64,000 bases of DNA. It comes from Chromatiaceae bacterium. GTDB lineage: Bacteria > Pseudomonadota > Gammaproteobacteria > Chromatiales > Chromatiaceae. The translations under genes were made by a program, and so were the position numbers. Positions 19,752-27,639 of this stretch are shown here, piece after piece (within the stretch, counting starts at the first letter, position 1; each line of letters begins with the position of its first letter). The notes under the pieces were generated by a model, which was not told the origin of the DNA, did no database searches, and saw only the letters and a program-made list of their open reading frames with translations. The DNA is taken from contig JADKCI010000005.1 in the NCBI GenBank assembly GCA_016714645.1, positions 434,001 to 498,000 of the forward strand, written 5' to 3'.

Positions 19752-20885
19752 TCAAGCCGTTACGGCGGCGGTGGCCGCGGTGTGGAAACTCAGCCGCAGG
19801 CGCGCGGCCAAGGTGGTTTGCCCGGTTTGCATCCACTCCAGCACGGCGTCGAGCAGGGCCGGGGAGATCATGAAACCGTGGCGATAGAGGCCGTTGACCT
19901 GCAGGACGCGGGGGCGCACCTCGTAAATCGCGGGCAGGTTGTCCGGCAGGGTGGGACGGCACCGGGTGGCGAGTTCGAGGATGCGGCCCTCACCAAAGCC
20001 CGGGTGGACGGCGTAGGCGGCGCTCAGCAACTCGAGGGTGGAACGGACGCTGGCCGGCGACAGGTCGTCACTCTCGATCTCGGTAGCGCCAATCACGAAG
20101 ACATAGTCTTCCTTGGGGGCAATGTAGAGGGGGTAGCGTGGATGCAGCAACCGGGTCGGGCGGTGCAGGGTGACGTCGGGCGCATGGATGCGCGCGACCT
20201 CGCCGCGTACGCCGCGCAGCGTCTCCTCGGGCGTGCGCCATTCGCCCTGGCTGCCCAGGCCGCGGCAGTCGAGCACCCAGCCGCCATGACGGTCCTGGAT
20301 GTCCAACGCCTGCTCCAGGGACAGAGCGGTGTGCCATTCGATCGGCACCCCCAGGTCCCCGAGCGTCTCGGTCAGGGCCCCCAGCAGTTGGCGGTTGTCG
20401 ATCTGGGCCTCCCCCGGCAGATAGAGCCCCTCGTGGAAGCGCCGGGCCAGGGCCGGCTCCAGGCCGGCGATGCCCTCGCCGTCAAGGGTGAGTGGCTGGG
20501 GTAGTTCCGGCATGGCCCGGCCGGTGGCGGCCAGCAGGCCGCTGAAGCGCCGGGCCTCGGGGGCGTCCTGCCGGTGCCAGAGAATCAGGGTGCCGTTTTG
20601 CTGGAAAAAGACCGGGCGCCGCAGCCCTGCGATCAGGCTTGGCCAGCGGCTCAGGGCATACTGGCCCATGGCGACGACATTGAGCTCGGTAATGGCCGAT
20701 TCGGCCAGTGGAGCCAGCATGGCGGCGGCCACCCAGGCGGCGGCACCACTGCCGTCGGGCGGGCCGGCATCGAGGATCCGAACCGGGTGCCCGGCCTGGG
20801 TCAGCGTCAAGGCCAGCAGGCGGCCCATCAGGCCGGCACCCAGCACCAGCACCGGCTCGCCAGGAAAAGAGGTGTTATTTTGCAT
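19752..20885 (-). CDS. thiO: glycine oxidase ThiO
   Basis: FAD-dependent oxidase supplying dehydroglycine to thiazole synthesis. 377 residues with an N-terminal Rossmann fold VLVLGAGLMGRLLALTL (about residues 12-28), the GSGAAAWVAAAMLAP segment, the DCRGLGSQGEW active-site region and a C-terminal LQVNGLYRHGFMISPALLDAV that contacts the flavin. First gene of the thi operon. I looked for a TPP riboswitch in the 147 nt leader and found none; instead the leader contains a REP-like palindrome. Confidence 0.93.
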   Translation of the reverse strand: MQNNTSFPGEPVLVLGAGLMGRLLALTLTQAGHPVRILDAGPPDGSGAAAWVAAAMLAPLAESAITELNVVAMGQYALSRWPSLIAGLRRPVFFQQNGTLILWHRQDAPEARRFSGLLAATGRAMPELPQPLTLDGEGIAGLEPALARRFHEGLYLPGEAQIDNRQLLGALTETLGDLGVPIEWHTALSLEQALDIQDRHGGWVLDCRGLGSQGEWRTPEETLRGVRGEVARIHAPDVTLHRPTRLLHPRYPLYIAPKEDYVFVIGATEIESDDLSPASVRSTLELLSAAYAVHPGFGEGRILELATRCRPTLPDNLPAIYEVRPRVLQVNGLYRHGFMISPALLDAVLEWMQTGQTTLAARLRLSFHTAATAAVTA

Positions 20886-20916
20886 AGGGCTATGGATTCA
20901 AAAATGGAACATCAAA

Positions 20917-20991
20917 GGTAATCCTTCAGCCCCCTCTCCCCAACCCCCCCACCAAGGGGGAGGGAGCCAGAGAAGCAGTGGCGTGAGCTAC
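20917..20991. repeat. REP-like palindromic repeat, copy 1
   Basis: GTAATCCTTC, then CCCCCTCTCCCC, then a C-rich/G-rich palindrome (ACCCCCCC...AAGGGGGAGGG) followed by AGCC-AGAGAAGCAGTGG. The same layout recurs at 52187-52236, twice at 54484-54590 and at 61149-61205. This copy is the intergenic one, between the convergently read 3' end of the kinase gene and the thiO leader. Confidence 0.7.
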
Positions 20992-21032
20992 CGAACTCAA
21001 CCCCTGTGGCAGGGAGATCTGAAGGCTTACTA

Positions 21033-24000
21033 TCAAACTTTACTGCCCGGTGGGTGTGGCTGGGCCGGGCCCTCCCCCTCTGCCGTCGGGACCCCTCGCC
21101 AGGGCGCGCTGGCAGCGATAAGCGCATCGATCTGGCGGCCCAGGACCCGGAGCCCCGCCTCGATATGGGTCTCGCCCTGGAGAAGAGCATCCTCCAGCAT
21201 GCCCGCCTGCTGCATCAGCTCCAGGGCACAGATATTTGCCGCGGAACTCCGGACCTTGTGCAAGCGCCGGGCCGCGTTCACTCGCTCCCCCTGGTCAAGA
21301 TCATCACGGGTCGCCTCGACCACCCTGGCGTAATCCCTGACAAAGGTATCGAGGAATTTTCGCAACAATTCCGGGTTGCCATGGAATAGTTTCGCGGCCT
21401 TGATTGTGTTGATCCCGGCGATGGGCGGGAATGCCTCCGCCAAGGGGCCAGGCAGGGCGGGGGCCGCCGGCGCCGATGTCGAGGTCTGGGTTGCCGCTGG
21501 CTCCTGGGTGGGCACCCAGGGCCGCAACAGCCCTGCGATTTGGTCCAGATCCACCGGCTTGGTCATCACCGCATCGGCGCCGGCCTCATGCGCCGCCTGC
21601 CGTTGCTCCGGCAGGACCCCAGCGGTAAGGACGATGATGGGCAGATCGGTCAGCGCAAGCCGGTCACGGATCAGCCGGGTTGCCGTGAGCCCATCCATCA
21701 CCGGCATTTGCAGGTCCATCAGCACCGCATCAAAGTCTCGAGGTTGCGACTCCAGGATCTGGACGGCTTGCTGCCCATCGGTGGCGGTAATGACCCCGGC
21801 CCCTTCCCATTCCAGGGCCTGTTTCATCAGGGCAAGGTGCGTCTCACTATCGTCCACCACCAGAAAAGCGCATCCCCGCAGCCACGGTCCCAGGCCAAGC
21901 GCCGGCTCGGCCAAGACCGGGGCGGCCAGCTCGCCATGATCGGCCCGTTCGAAAGGTAGTTCGAACCAGAAATTACTGCCCTGTCCCGGCTGGCTAAGGG
22001 CCCCAATCTCTCCACCCATCAATTCCACCAGCCGCTTGCTGATGACCAGACCCAGACCCGTGCCGCCAAAGCGCCGGGTAATGGTGGCATCGCCTTGAGT
22101 GAAGGGGGTGAAAAGCGCTGTCAGGACCTCCGGGGAGATGCCCATGCCCGTGTCCCGCACCTCAAAGCGCAGACGCGCAGACCTTGGGGTGAGGGCAATG
22201 ACCTGGACCCGGACGGTGACCTCGCCCCCCGGGGCAAACTTGATGGCGTTGCCGATCAGGTTGGTCAGCACCTGACCCAGGCGCAGGTCATCGCCCCTGA
22301 GGGGCCCGAGGGGTTCCAGCAAACCCGCAATCCGCAGATCAAGCCCCTCGGCCCTGGCCTTGAGACCCAGGAGGCCATCGAGTTGTTGCAACAGCGCCCC
22401 GAGATCAAAGGGCCGGTTATCGATCTCGATCTTGCCGGCTTCGATCCGGGAAAGATCCTGAATATCGTTGATGATGCCCAACAGGGTCTGGCCGGCGTCA
22501 TGGATGCGCCTGACCATGTCCCGCTGGTTGGCACTGAGGGGCTCGCGGTCGATCATCTGGGCCAGGCCCAGCAGGGAGTAGAGGGGGGTGCGGATCTCGT
22601 GACTCATGTGGGCCAGGAACTCGCTCTTGGCCTGATTGGCGCCCTCCGCGACGAGCCGCGCTTGCCGCAATTCATTCTCGCTCCGTTTGTGCTCACTGAT
22701 ATCCCGCGTGATGCCCAGCAATTCCACGAAATTGCCATCGTTATCGTAAATGCCGCTGGCCTTGATCTCGGTCCAGACGCTTGAGCCATCCTTGTGCAGT
22801 TCCTCGAAATCCCAGATTTGGAAAGTAACCGGAATCCCTGCCTGTACCTGAGCGTAGGCCGAGGCGATGGCCTCTCTGAGGATGAGACATGAATCAGGAT
22901 GACAGGTATCCTCAAGTTTTAGCCGCAGGTATTCTTCCGGCCGATACCCGGTCAATTTCTCGATGGATGGACTGACATAGGTCAGCCCTCTATGAAAATC
23001 AAAAGTCCAGATGACATCACCGGCATTATCGGCCAGCAGGCGGTGCCGTTCCTCGCTGATACGCAGATGATTCTCGATTACTTTATTTTGCGTAATATCC
23101 TGTGTCGTTCCGCGAGTCATGGTTACGGTGCCGTCCGGGGCATATTCGGCTCTACCAATTCTCTCGATATGTTTGATGCGGCCATCGGGCAGCAGCAGGC
23201 GGACATGGATCTTAAAACCACGCCTCTCGGCCAGGGCCTGAGTGTAGGCCGCCAGAGCCGCCGACTGATCGTCGGGGTGCACAAACTTGCCCCACAATTC
23301 CTCCCGTGACGGGGGCAGGTCCCGACCCGGGACCAGTTCAAACAAGCGGTAGAGTTCCTCGGACCACCAGACCCTGTTCCGTTTCACGTCCCATTCCCAA
23401 CTACCGATATGGGCCACCCGTTGGGCTTCATTGAGGCGTTCAACGCTCTCCAACATGGCTAGCTCGGCTTGCTTGCGATCCGTCACATCCATGAAGGCCG
23501 CTAATTCTTCCCTGTCCAGGGTCATGGCGAATATCTCGACATGACGGACCGCGCCGTCCCTGCGCGTCATGCGAAATTCAAAGGGACCCATCAAGGAGTC
23601 GTTTTCAACCCCTTTGGGCAAGACCTTTTCCCAGGAAGCCACTGCCTGGCGGCGATAGGCTTCATCGGGATAAAACAGCTCATACCAGCGACTCAGGGTC
23701 TGAATATCCTCGGCGGAATACCCGAAGGTCCGCACGAATTGGTGATTGCAGAGCAGAATCCTGCCGTCGGGATCCTTCAGCGCCAAAGGGATGGGTGCGA
23801 ATTGGAAGAGGTGTTTGAATTTGATCTCGCTGGCCCTGATGAACTCCTCGGCAATCGAACTGACGTCGCTATTGCACCTTTGGGCATCCAGTTCCCGGCG
23901 TGAGTCACCGGTAACCGCGAACCCTGAGGGGCCTTGTTCCTCGCTCGGAGGCAACGATTCCTCTTTCCCTATCGATGCCGTGATGTCCTCGACCATGGCC

Positions 24001-24497
24001 AGGATTTGGGGTCCCGCCCCGGGGCCGGTCACGACCCGAGTGGCGGTCACCCTGATCCAGACCACCGAGCCATCGGGTCGCAGATGCCGCCTCTGGCCCT
24101 GGTAATCATCAAGGCACCCGCTGCCGGGGGGTATTGGAGGGTCACCGTCTGTTACTTCATCATCCGGGTGGCCGAGGCACTTCCAGTCGAAAATCGCCAA
24201 GGCCGCGGGGCTTAGGCCCAGAATGGTCGCAAGGCGCTGATTGGCCTCCAGGAGGCTACCACTCGCCGGATCGAACAGGACCATGCCCACCGGAGCCTGG
24301 TCGAAGAGGATCTGAAACCGAGATTCCGCCCCAGGCGGGTGCGAGACGGGGCTGGCAGTCGTGGTTTCGCTCATCTGATGGGCACTCGCCGTGTCGATCG
24401 GGAAGAGACGCGCGCCCATGGGATCCTGGAGGGCCGTCGCGGGGTGCGCTGGCCAGGCGGGAGCCGGACCCGAGGATTGAAAAGGGGATGGCCGCAC
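21033..24497 (-). CDS. hybrid sensor histidine kinase (four PAS, HisKA, HATPase, REC, HPt)
   Basis: Up to 1154 residues and without a clear transmembrane helix, so probably cytosolic. Order: PAS1 about 55-165, PAS2 225-345, PAS3 350-465 (WWSEELYRLFELVPGRD), PAS4 480-605 (GDVIWTFDFHRGLTYVSPS), HisKA with phospho-His633 in HMSHEIRTPL, HATPase with RFGGTGLGLVISKRLVELMGG, receiver with Asp928 in VLMDLQMPVMDG, and a C-terminal HPt with His1080 in RRLHKVRSSAAN. All phosphorelay residues are present, so phosphate would go His-Asp-His to an unlinked response regulator. Start is uncertain: ATG at 24497, 24419 or 24374 (MSETTT), the later ones removing a Pro-rich leader. No output gene is adjacent. Confidence 0.9.
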   Translation of the reverse strand: MRPSPFQSSGPAPAWPAHPATALQDPMGARLFPIDTASAHQMSETTTASPVSHPPGAESRFQILFDQAPVGMVLFDPASGSLLEANQRLATILGLSPAALAIFDWKCLGHPDDEVTDGDPPIPPGSGCLDDYQGQRRHLRPDGSVVWIRVTATRVVTGPGAGPQILAMVEDITASIGKEESLPPSEEQGPSGFAVTGDSRRELDAQRCNSDVSSIAEEFIRASEIKFKHLFQFAPIPLALKDPDGRILLCNHQFVRTFGYSAEDIQTLSRWYELFYPDEAYRRQAVASWEKVLPKGVENDSLMGPFEFRMTRRDGAVRHVEIFAMTLDREELAAFMDVTDRKQAELAMLESVERLNEAQRVAHIGSWEWDVKRNRVWWSEELYRLFELVPGRDLPPSREELWGKFVHPDDQSAALAAYTQALAERRGFKIHVRLLLPDGRIKHIERIGRAEYAPDGTVTMTRGTTQDITQNKVIENHLRISEERHRLLADNAGDVIWTFDFHRGLTYVSPSIEKLTGYRPEEYLRLKLEDTCHPDSCLILREAIASAYAQVQAGIPVTFQIWDFEELHKDGSSVWTEIKASGIYDNDGNFVELLGITRDISEHKRSENELRQARLVAEGANQAKSEFLAHMSHEIRTPLYSLLGLAQMIDREPLSANQRDMVRRIHDAGQTLLGIINDIQDLSRIEAGKIEIDNRPFDLGALLQQLDGLLGLKARAEGLDLRIAGLLEPLGPLRGDDLRLGQVLTNLIGNAIKFAPGGEVTVRVQVIALTPRSARLRFEVRDTGMGISPEVLTALFTPFTQGDATITRRFGGTGLGLVISKRLVELMGGEIGALSQPGQGSNFWFELPFERADHGELAAPVLAEPALGLGPWLRGCAFLVVDDSETHLALMKQALEWEGAGVITATDGQQAVQILESQPRDFDAVLMDLQMPVMDGLTATRLIRDRLALTDLPIIVLTAGVLPEQRQAAHEAGADAVMTKPVDLDQIAGLLRPWVPTQEPAATQTSTSAPAAPALPGPLAEAFPPIAGINTIKAAKLFHGNPELLRKFLDTFVRDYARVVEATRDDLDQGERVNAARRLHKVRSSAANICALELMQQAGMLEDALLQGETHIEAGLRVLGRQIDALIAASAPWRGVPTAEGEGPAQPHPPGSKV

Positions 24498-24558
24498 CTA
24501 AGTGAGGCCCAACCCTTGCCTTCTTCCCATCCACCTACCCCCTTGGCTGAATATCATT

Positions 24559-25629
24559 ATGCCTGATCTCTTCACCCCACTGCGCATCGGCGCCATTACC
24601 ACCCCCAACCGTATCTTCATGGCGCCCCTGACTCGCTGCCGGGCGGGTGACGAGCACCTCGCTAACGCCTTGATGGCCGAACACTATGCCCAGCGCGCGA
24701 GTGCCGGCCTGCTGATTGCTGAGGCCACCATGGCCATGGCCGGGAACTCGGCCTTCTGGACGGAGCCGGGCATCTACTCCGCGGCCCATGCCGCGGGCTG
24801 GCAGCAGGTGACCGATGCCGTCCATGCCGCCGATGGCCGTATCTTCCTCCAGATCTGGCACGGCGGGCGCGCCTGCCATCCCCTCCTCAATGACGGGGTC
24901 CAACCCGTCGGGGCCAGCGCCCTTGCGATTGCCGGCGACAAAGTCAATACCCCAGCGGGTAAGCAACCCTACGTCGTCCCACGGGTCCTCGCCGACGAGG
25001 AGCTTCCCGCCATCGTCGCGGGCTTTCGCCAGGCGGCGGCATACGCCAAGTTGGCCGGTTTCGATGGGGTCGAGCTGCATGGCGCCAACGGTTACCTGCT
25101 CGACCAGTTCCTGCGTGACGGCACCAACCAGCGCCTTGGCCCCTATGGCGGCAGCCTGGAGAACCGCGCCCGCCTGATGTTCGAGGTCATCGAGGCCGTC
25201 AGTGGGGTGTGGGGCAGTGATCGCGTGGGCCTGCGCATTTCTCCGCTCAACAGCTACAACGACATGATCGACAGTGATCCCATTGGCCTGGCCACCTGGC
25301 TGGCTGGGGAGCTAAACCGCTTCAACCTAGCCTACCTGCATCTGATGCGTGGCGATTTTTTTAGTCAGCAGCAGGGTGATGTCGTAACGCCCGTGCGTGA
25401 GCGATACCAGGGCGTCCTCATCGGCAATATGGGCTATGGCCCGGAGGAAGCCGCGACCGCCGTCGCGGAGGGAACACTCGACGCGGTGGCCTTTGGCACC
25501 GGCTTCCTGGCCAACCCAGACCTGCCGGCGCGGGTCAAGGCGGGTGCGCCGCTGAATGAGCCTGAACAAGCAACCTTCTACTCCCCCGGGCCTGATGGCT
25601 ACACGGACTATCCCGTTTGGGAAGCCTGA
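24559..25629 (+). CDS. NADH:flavin oxidoreductase / alkene reductase (Old Yellow Enzyme, NemA-like)
   Basis: FMN-dependent ene-reductase of 356 residues. The FMN and substrate-site segments are clear: MPDLFTPLRIGAITTPNRIF at the start, MAPLTRCRAG, LQIWHGGRACHP (OYE His/His pair reads H-x-x-x-A-C-H), FDGVELHGANGYLLDQFLRD, TNQRLGPYGGSLENRARL and the phosphate-binding VAFGTGFLANPDL. Length and motifs place it with NemA/XenA-type reductases that act on electrophilic alkenes or nitro compounds; the physiological substrate is unknown. Divergent from the hybrid kinase across 61 nt. Confidence 0.93.
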   Translation: MPDLFTPLRIGAITTPNRIFMAPLTRCRAGDEHLANALMAEHYAQRASAGLLIAEATMAMAGNSAFWTEPGIYSAAHAAGWQQVTDAVHAADGRIFLQIWHGGRACHPLLNDGVQPVGASALAIAGDKVNTPAGKQPYVVPRVLADEELPAIVAGFRQAAAYAKLAGFDGVELHGANGYLLDQFLRDGTNQRLGPYGGSLENRARLMFEVIEAVSGVWGSDRVGLRISPLNSYNDMIDSDPIGLATWLAGELNRFNLAYLHLMRGDFFSQQQGDVVTPVRERYQGVLIGNMGYGPEEAATAVAEGTLDAVAFGTGFLANPDLPARVKAGAPLNEPEQATFYSPGPDGYTDYPVWEA

Positions 25630-25817
25630 CCAGGGCCACCAGGGCCACCTAAAGGGGGGTCCGGGCCATGATCAGCGGCGATCACGACGAACGGCACTCT
25701 CACGCGACCCCGGGCTTACCTGCCGTTGGTGGCACGCCCTGCTGGGTCATGGTCAGCGCCAGCATGGTCAGGGGTACGAGGGCGCGGGGCCGGGCGGAGA
25801 GGCGGATCGTCTACCAG
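25630..25817. other. intergenic region upstream of the puc operators
   Basis: The first 188 nt of the 414-nt gap between the ene-reductase and pucB hold no convincing gene. The composition is still GC-rich; it becomes AT-rich exactly where the operators begin at 25818. Confidence 0.4.
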
Positions 25818-25835
25818 TGTCAACTTAAATTGACA
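25818..25835. promoter_or_regulatory. PpsR/CrtJ-type operator, distal copy
   Basis: TGT-N12-ACA (TGTCAACTTAAATTGACA), the consensus for the photosynthesis repressor PpsR/CrtJ, in an unusually symmetrical form. It lies 8 nt upstream of a second copy, the spacing known for cooperative CrtJ binding at bchC-type promoters. Predicted to repress the LH2 genes under oxygen. Confidence 0.8.
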
Positions 25836-25843
25836 CTTTTATT

Positions 25844-25861
25844 TGTTAAGTCTTGTTGACA
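25844..25861. promoter_or_regulatory. PpsR/CrtJ-type operator, proximal copy
   Basis: Second TGT-N12-ACA element (TGTTAAGTCTTGTTGACA). Its right half overlaps the TTGACA -35 hexamer of the predicted puc promoter, so repressor and RNA polymerase would compete directly. Confidence 0.8.
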
Positions 25862-25884
25862 GAGCTTGATGGTGTTCGTAAGAT
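25856..25884 (+). promoter_or_regulatory. sigma-70 promoter of pucBA
   Basis: TTGACA (25856-25861), 17-nt spacer, TAAGAT (25879-25884): a near-consensus promoter embedded in the proximal PpsR-type operator. The resulting leader to pucB would be about 150 nt. Confidence 0.75.
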
Positions 25885-26043
25885 TCAGCTAGAGGGAAAT
25901 ATTTCTCCCGGTAGCGACAGGCCACCGCCCGTCTCTAGCAATTGTTCCCTCCTCTCCCTTTGGCGCGGTAGGTGATTAGGCCCGCGCGGGGTTCGCACGA
26001 TATCGAGGTTGTCGAGACCTCTTTTTGTCTTTGGAGAATGCAC

Positions 26044-26208
26044 ATGGCAACTGATCTGAACGATCCGGACCGGGTATGGCCCACCGGGCTCACTATCAAA
26101 GAGTCGGAAGAGCTTCATAAACACGTTATCGACGGTACGCGGGTGTTCTTTGTGATCGCCCTGATTGCGCACGTCCTTGCGGCGTTCCTGACCCCGTGGC
26201 TTGGCTGA
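26044..26208 (+). CDS. pucB: light-harvesting complex 2 (B800-850) beta subunit
   Basis: 54-residue antenna polypeptide that binds bacteriochlorophyll a and carotenoid in the intracytoplasmic membrane. The segment ESEELHKHVIDGTRVF followed by a single helix with the bacteriochlorophyll-850 ligand His43 (ALIAHVLAAF) and the ending LTPWLG are diagnostic of LH2 beta rather than LH1 beta. ATG at 26044 is chosen because GGAG sits 7 nt upstream; an in-frame ATG at 26038 is too close to it. pucA follows after 10 nt. Confidence 0.96.
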   Translation: MATDLNDPDRVWPTGLTIKESEELHKHVIDGTRVFFVIALIAHVLAAFLTPWLG

Positions 26209-26218
26209 GGAGAAGATC

Positions 26219-26362
26219 ATGAACCAGGGTAGAATTTGGTGTGTTGTTAAACCTACTGTTGGCCTGCCGCTGTTGCTGGGCTCGGTCGCCGTGATCGCGT
26301 TGCTGGTGCATTACGAGATCCTCTCCCACGTCAAGTGGTTTTCCGCCTATTGGGGTGGTTAG
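26219..26362 (+). CDS. pucA: light-harvesting complex 2 (B800-850) alpha subunit
   Basis: 47-residue LH2 alpha polypeptide. It starts MNQGRIWCVVKP, where the N-terminal Met normally coordinates the B800 bacteriochlorophyll, has a single helix with the B850 ligand His31 (IALLVHYEILSH), and ends HVKWFSAYWGG. Two aromatic residues near the end (W40, F41-Y44) are those that tune the B850 absorbance in LH2; a Trp-Phe pair followed by Tyr suggests an unusual hydrogen-bond pattern, which is inference. A GGAGAAG ribosome site lies just before the ATG. With pucB it forms a complete alpha/beta pair; no pucC is seen nearby. Confidence 0.96.
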   Translation: MNQGRIWCVVKPTVGLPLLLGSVAVIALLVHYEILSHVKWFSAYWGG

Positions 26363-26370
26363 ATCTCGCG

Positions 26371-26441
26371 GCCTCTCTCGCGGGAGGCTGGCCTTGAGGG
26401 GTCGGAAGTCACCAAACCCGACCCCGCCCCATTATCGGGGT
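26371..26441 (+). terminator. hairpins downstream of pucA
   Basis: GCCTC/GAGGC (26371-26388) and ACCCCG/CGGGGT (26421-26441) are short stems without T-runs. Placed directly after pucA they could stabilise the short pucBA transcript rather than end it. Weak. Confidence 0.3.
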
Positions 26442-26516
26442 TGACCGAAAAGCCGCCAATGGGGTCCGCCCTGCCGCCACTGCGAATTTCTCCGCAAACG
26501 CTTCTGGAGAGCCATC

Positions 26517-27398
26517 ATGACCTACGTACGGATGTACGAAACCGAACAGAAGGCCCGGGATGCCATAACCAAGCTTAGGAAGGGTGGTTTCCCCGAAAAC
26601 ACGATTCACCTGGTGGCAGCGGGCGCGAGCGGTGAAGCCCTCTTGGGGTACATGATCGGCAACGATACCGAAGTCTATGCTGAAAACCTCGCCCGGGGCC
26701 GCATCTTCGTGCTGGTCCGAGCGGCCTTTGGCCATGGCCAGGCCGCGATCGACATCCTGGACAGTTGCGAACCCATCAATAGCCACCTCCTGGCGTCGGC
26801 GCAGCCCGCGAACTGCTGGGAAGAAACGGTTACGCCCTTATCCACGGCTTTGCAGTGGCCAGTCCTTAAGCAAAATGACCCCGCGCCCTTTTCAAAGTGG
26901 ATGGGTTTCCCCTTGCTTTCTAAAAGTGGTGAGCCAGGCCCGCTCTCGAAATGGCTCGGTTCCCGCCTGCTTTTCGAGCATGACCGGCCAGCACCCTTTT
27001 CTAGCTGGATGGGTTTCCCCACGCTGGATCCTAGCTACTCACTGAGTCGATACTTCGGGTTCGATCTGCTGAGCAGTGACGCGACCCCTCTGTCTTCGCG
27101 CTTAGGCCTTAACACGCTTGTTGGCTGGGTGGCCTCCGGTGAGGCGAGCGGCAACCCACCGCCACCGGCCCCCTATCAGCCGGCAGCCCCGGCCATGGAC
27201 GAGCCCCCACAAGCCCCGGCCGAGGTTTCCCTCGCGGCGGCTGTAGAGGAACCGCCGGTTCAAGCGACCGATCCGGCCGAGTCTGCCTCGCCCGACGAGG
27301 TCATTCAGGCCTCCCCCGCCCCAGAATCGCCGGCTGATGATCGCCCCGTCGAGGGTCCGGTTACCCTTAAGCCGAGGGGCCGGCCAAAAACCGTCTAA
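26517..27398 (+). CDS. repeat protein downstream of pucBA, function unknown
   Basis: 293 residues, acidic and Pro-rich, no signal peptide. Residues 1-85 resemble the small stress-domain fold of YflT/GSP17M-like proteins (MYETEQKARDAITKL, then GRIFVLVRA and AAIDILD). Residues 107-204 are six degenerate 15-18 residue repeats with consensus P-[LF]-S-x-W-[ML]-G-F-x-x-L, for example PFSKWMGFPLLSKSGEPG and PLSKWLGSRLLFEHDRPA. The remaining 85 residues are a Pro/Glu/Ala-rich, probably disordered tail ending KPRGRPKTV. It is preceded by TCTGGAG close to the ATG. Position after pucBA suggests a link to the antenna or to light/oxygen stress, but nothing in the sequence proves it. Confidence 0.65.
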   Translation: MTYVRMYETEQKARDAITKLRKGGFPENTIHLVAAGASGEALLGYMIGNDTEVYAENLARGRIFVLVRAAFGHGQAAIDILDSCEPINSHLLASAQPANCWEETVTPLSTALQWPVLKQNDPAPFSKWMGFPLLSKSGEPGPLSKWLGSRLLFEHDRPAPFSSWMGFPTLDPSYSLSRYFGFDLLSSDATPLSSRLGLNTLVGWVASGEASGNPPPPAPYQPAAPAMDEPPQAPAEVSLAAAVEEPPVQATDPAESASPDEVIQASPAPESPADDRPVEGPVTLKPRGRPKTV

Positions 27399-27452
27399 CC
27401 CTCTCCCGGCTCAAAGCCGGGGGCTGAATTGTGAGCCGCTCAAGGCGGTGGT

Positions 27453-27476
27453 ACGGGGTCGCTAAAGCGGCCCCGT
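27453..27476 (+). terminator. factor-independent terminator-like hairpin
   Basis: ACGGGG-T-CGCT-AA-AGCG-G-CCCCGT forms an 11-pair stem with one G-U pair and a two-base loop, followed by CGTTCTT. Located 55 nt after the repeat-protein stop and before selO. Confidence 0.55.
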
Positions 27477-27639
27477 CGTTCTTGCACCCACCAAGGGTTG
27501 GCGACCGACCCCGAGGCGGGGCCTACCAGACCTGAAAAACCGCCTCAATATCCCTGGGATCAAAAATGCGTTCGATCCACCCTCGGCAATCGCGGTGGGA
27601 AGCGAAGCGTCGCATCACCATGCAAACGGGGATCCCCAG

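Noticed and set aside
20886..21032. TPP riboswitch before thiO
   Set aside because: Read on the minus strand, no CTGAGA and no ACCTGAT-like core elements were found.
27453..27476. Perfect palindrome as an attachment or integration site
   Set aside because: No integrase or mobile gene nearby; position after a stop codon and T-rich tail fit a terminator better.
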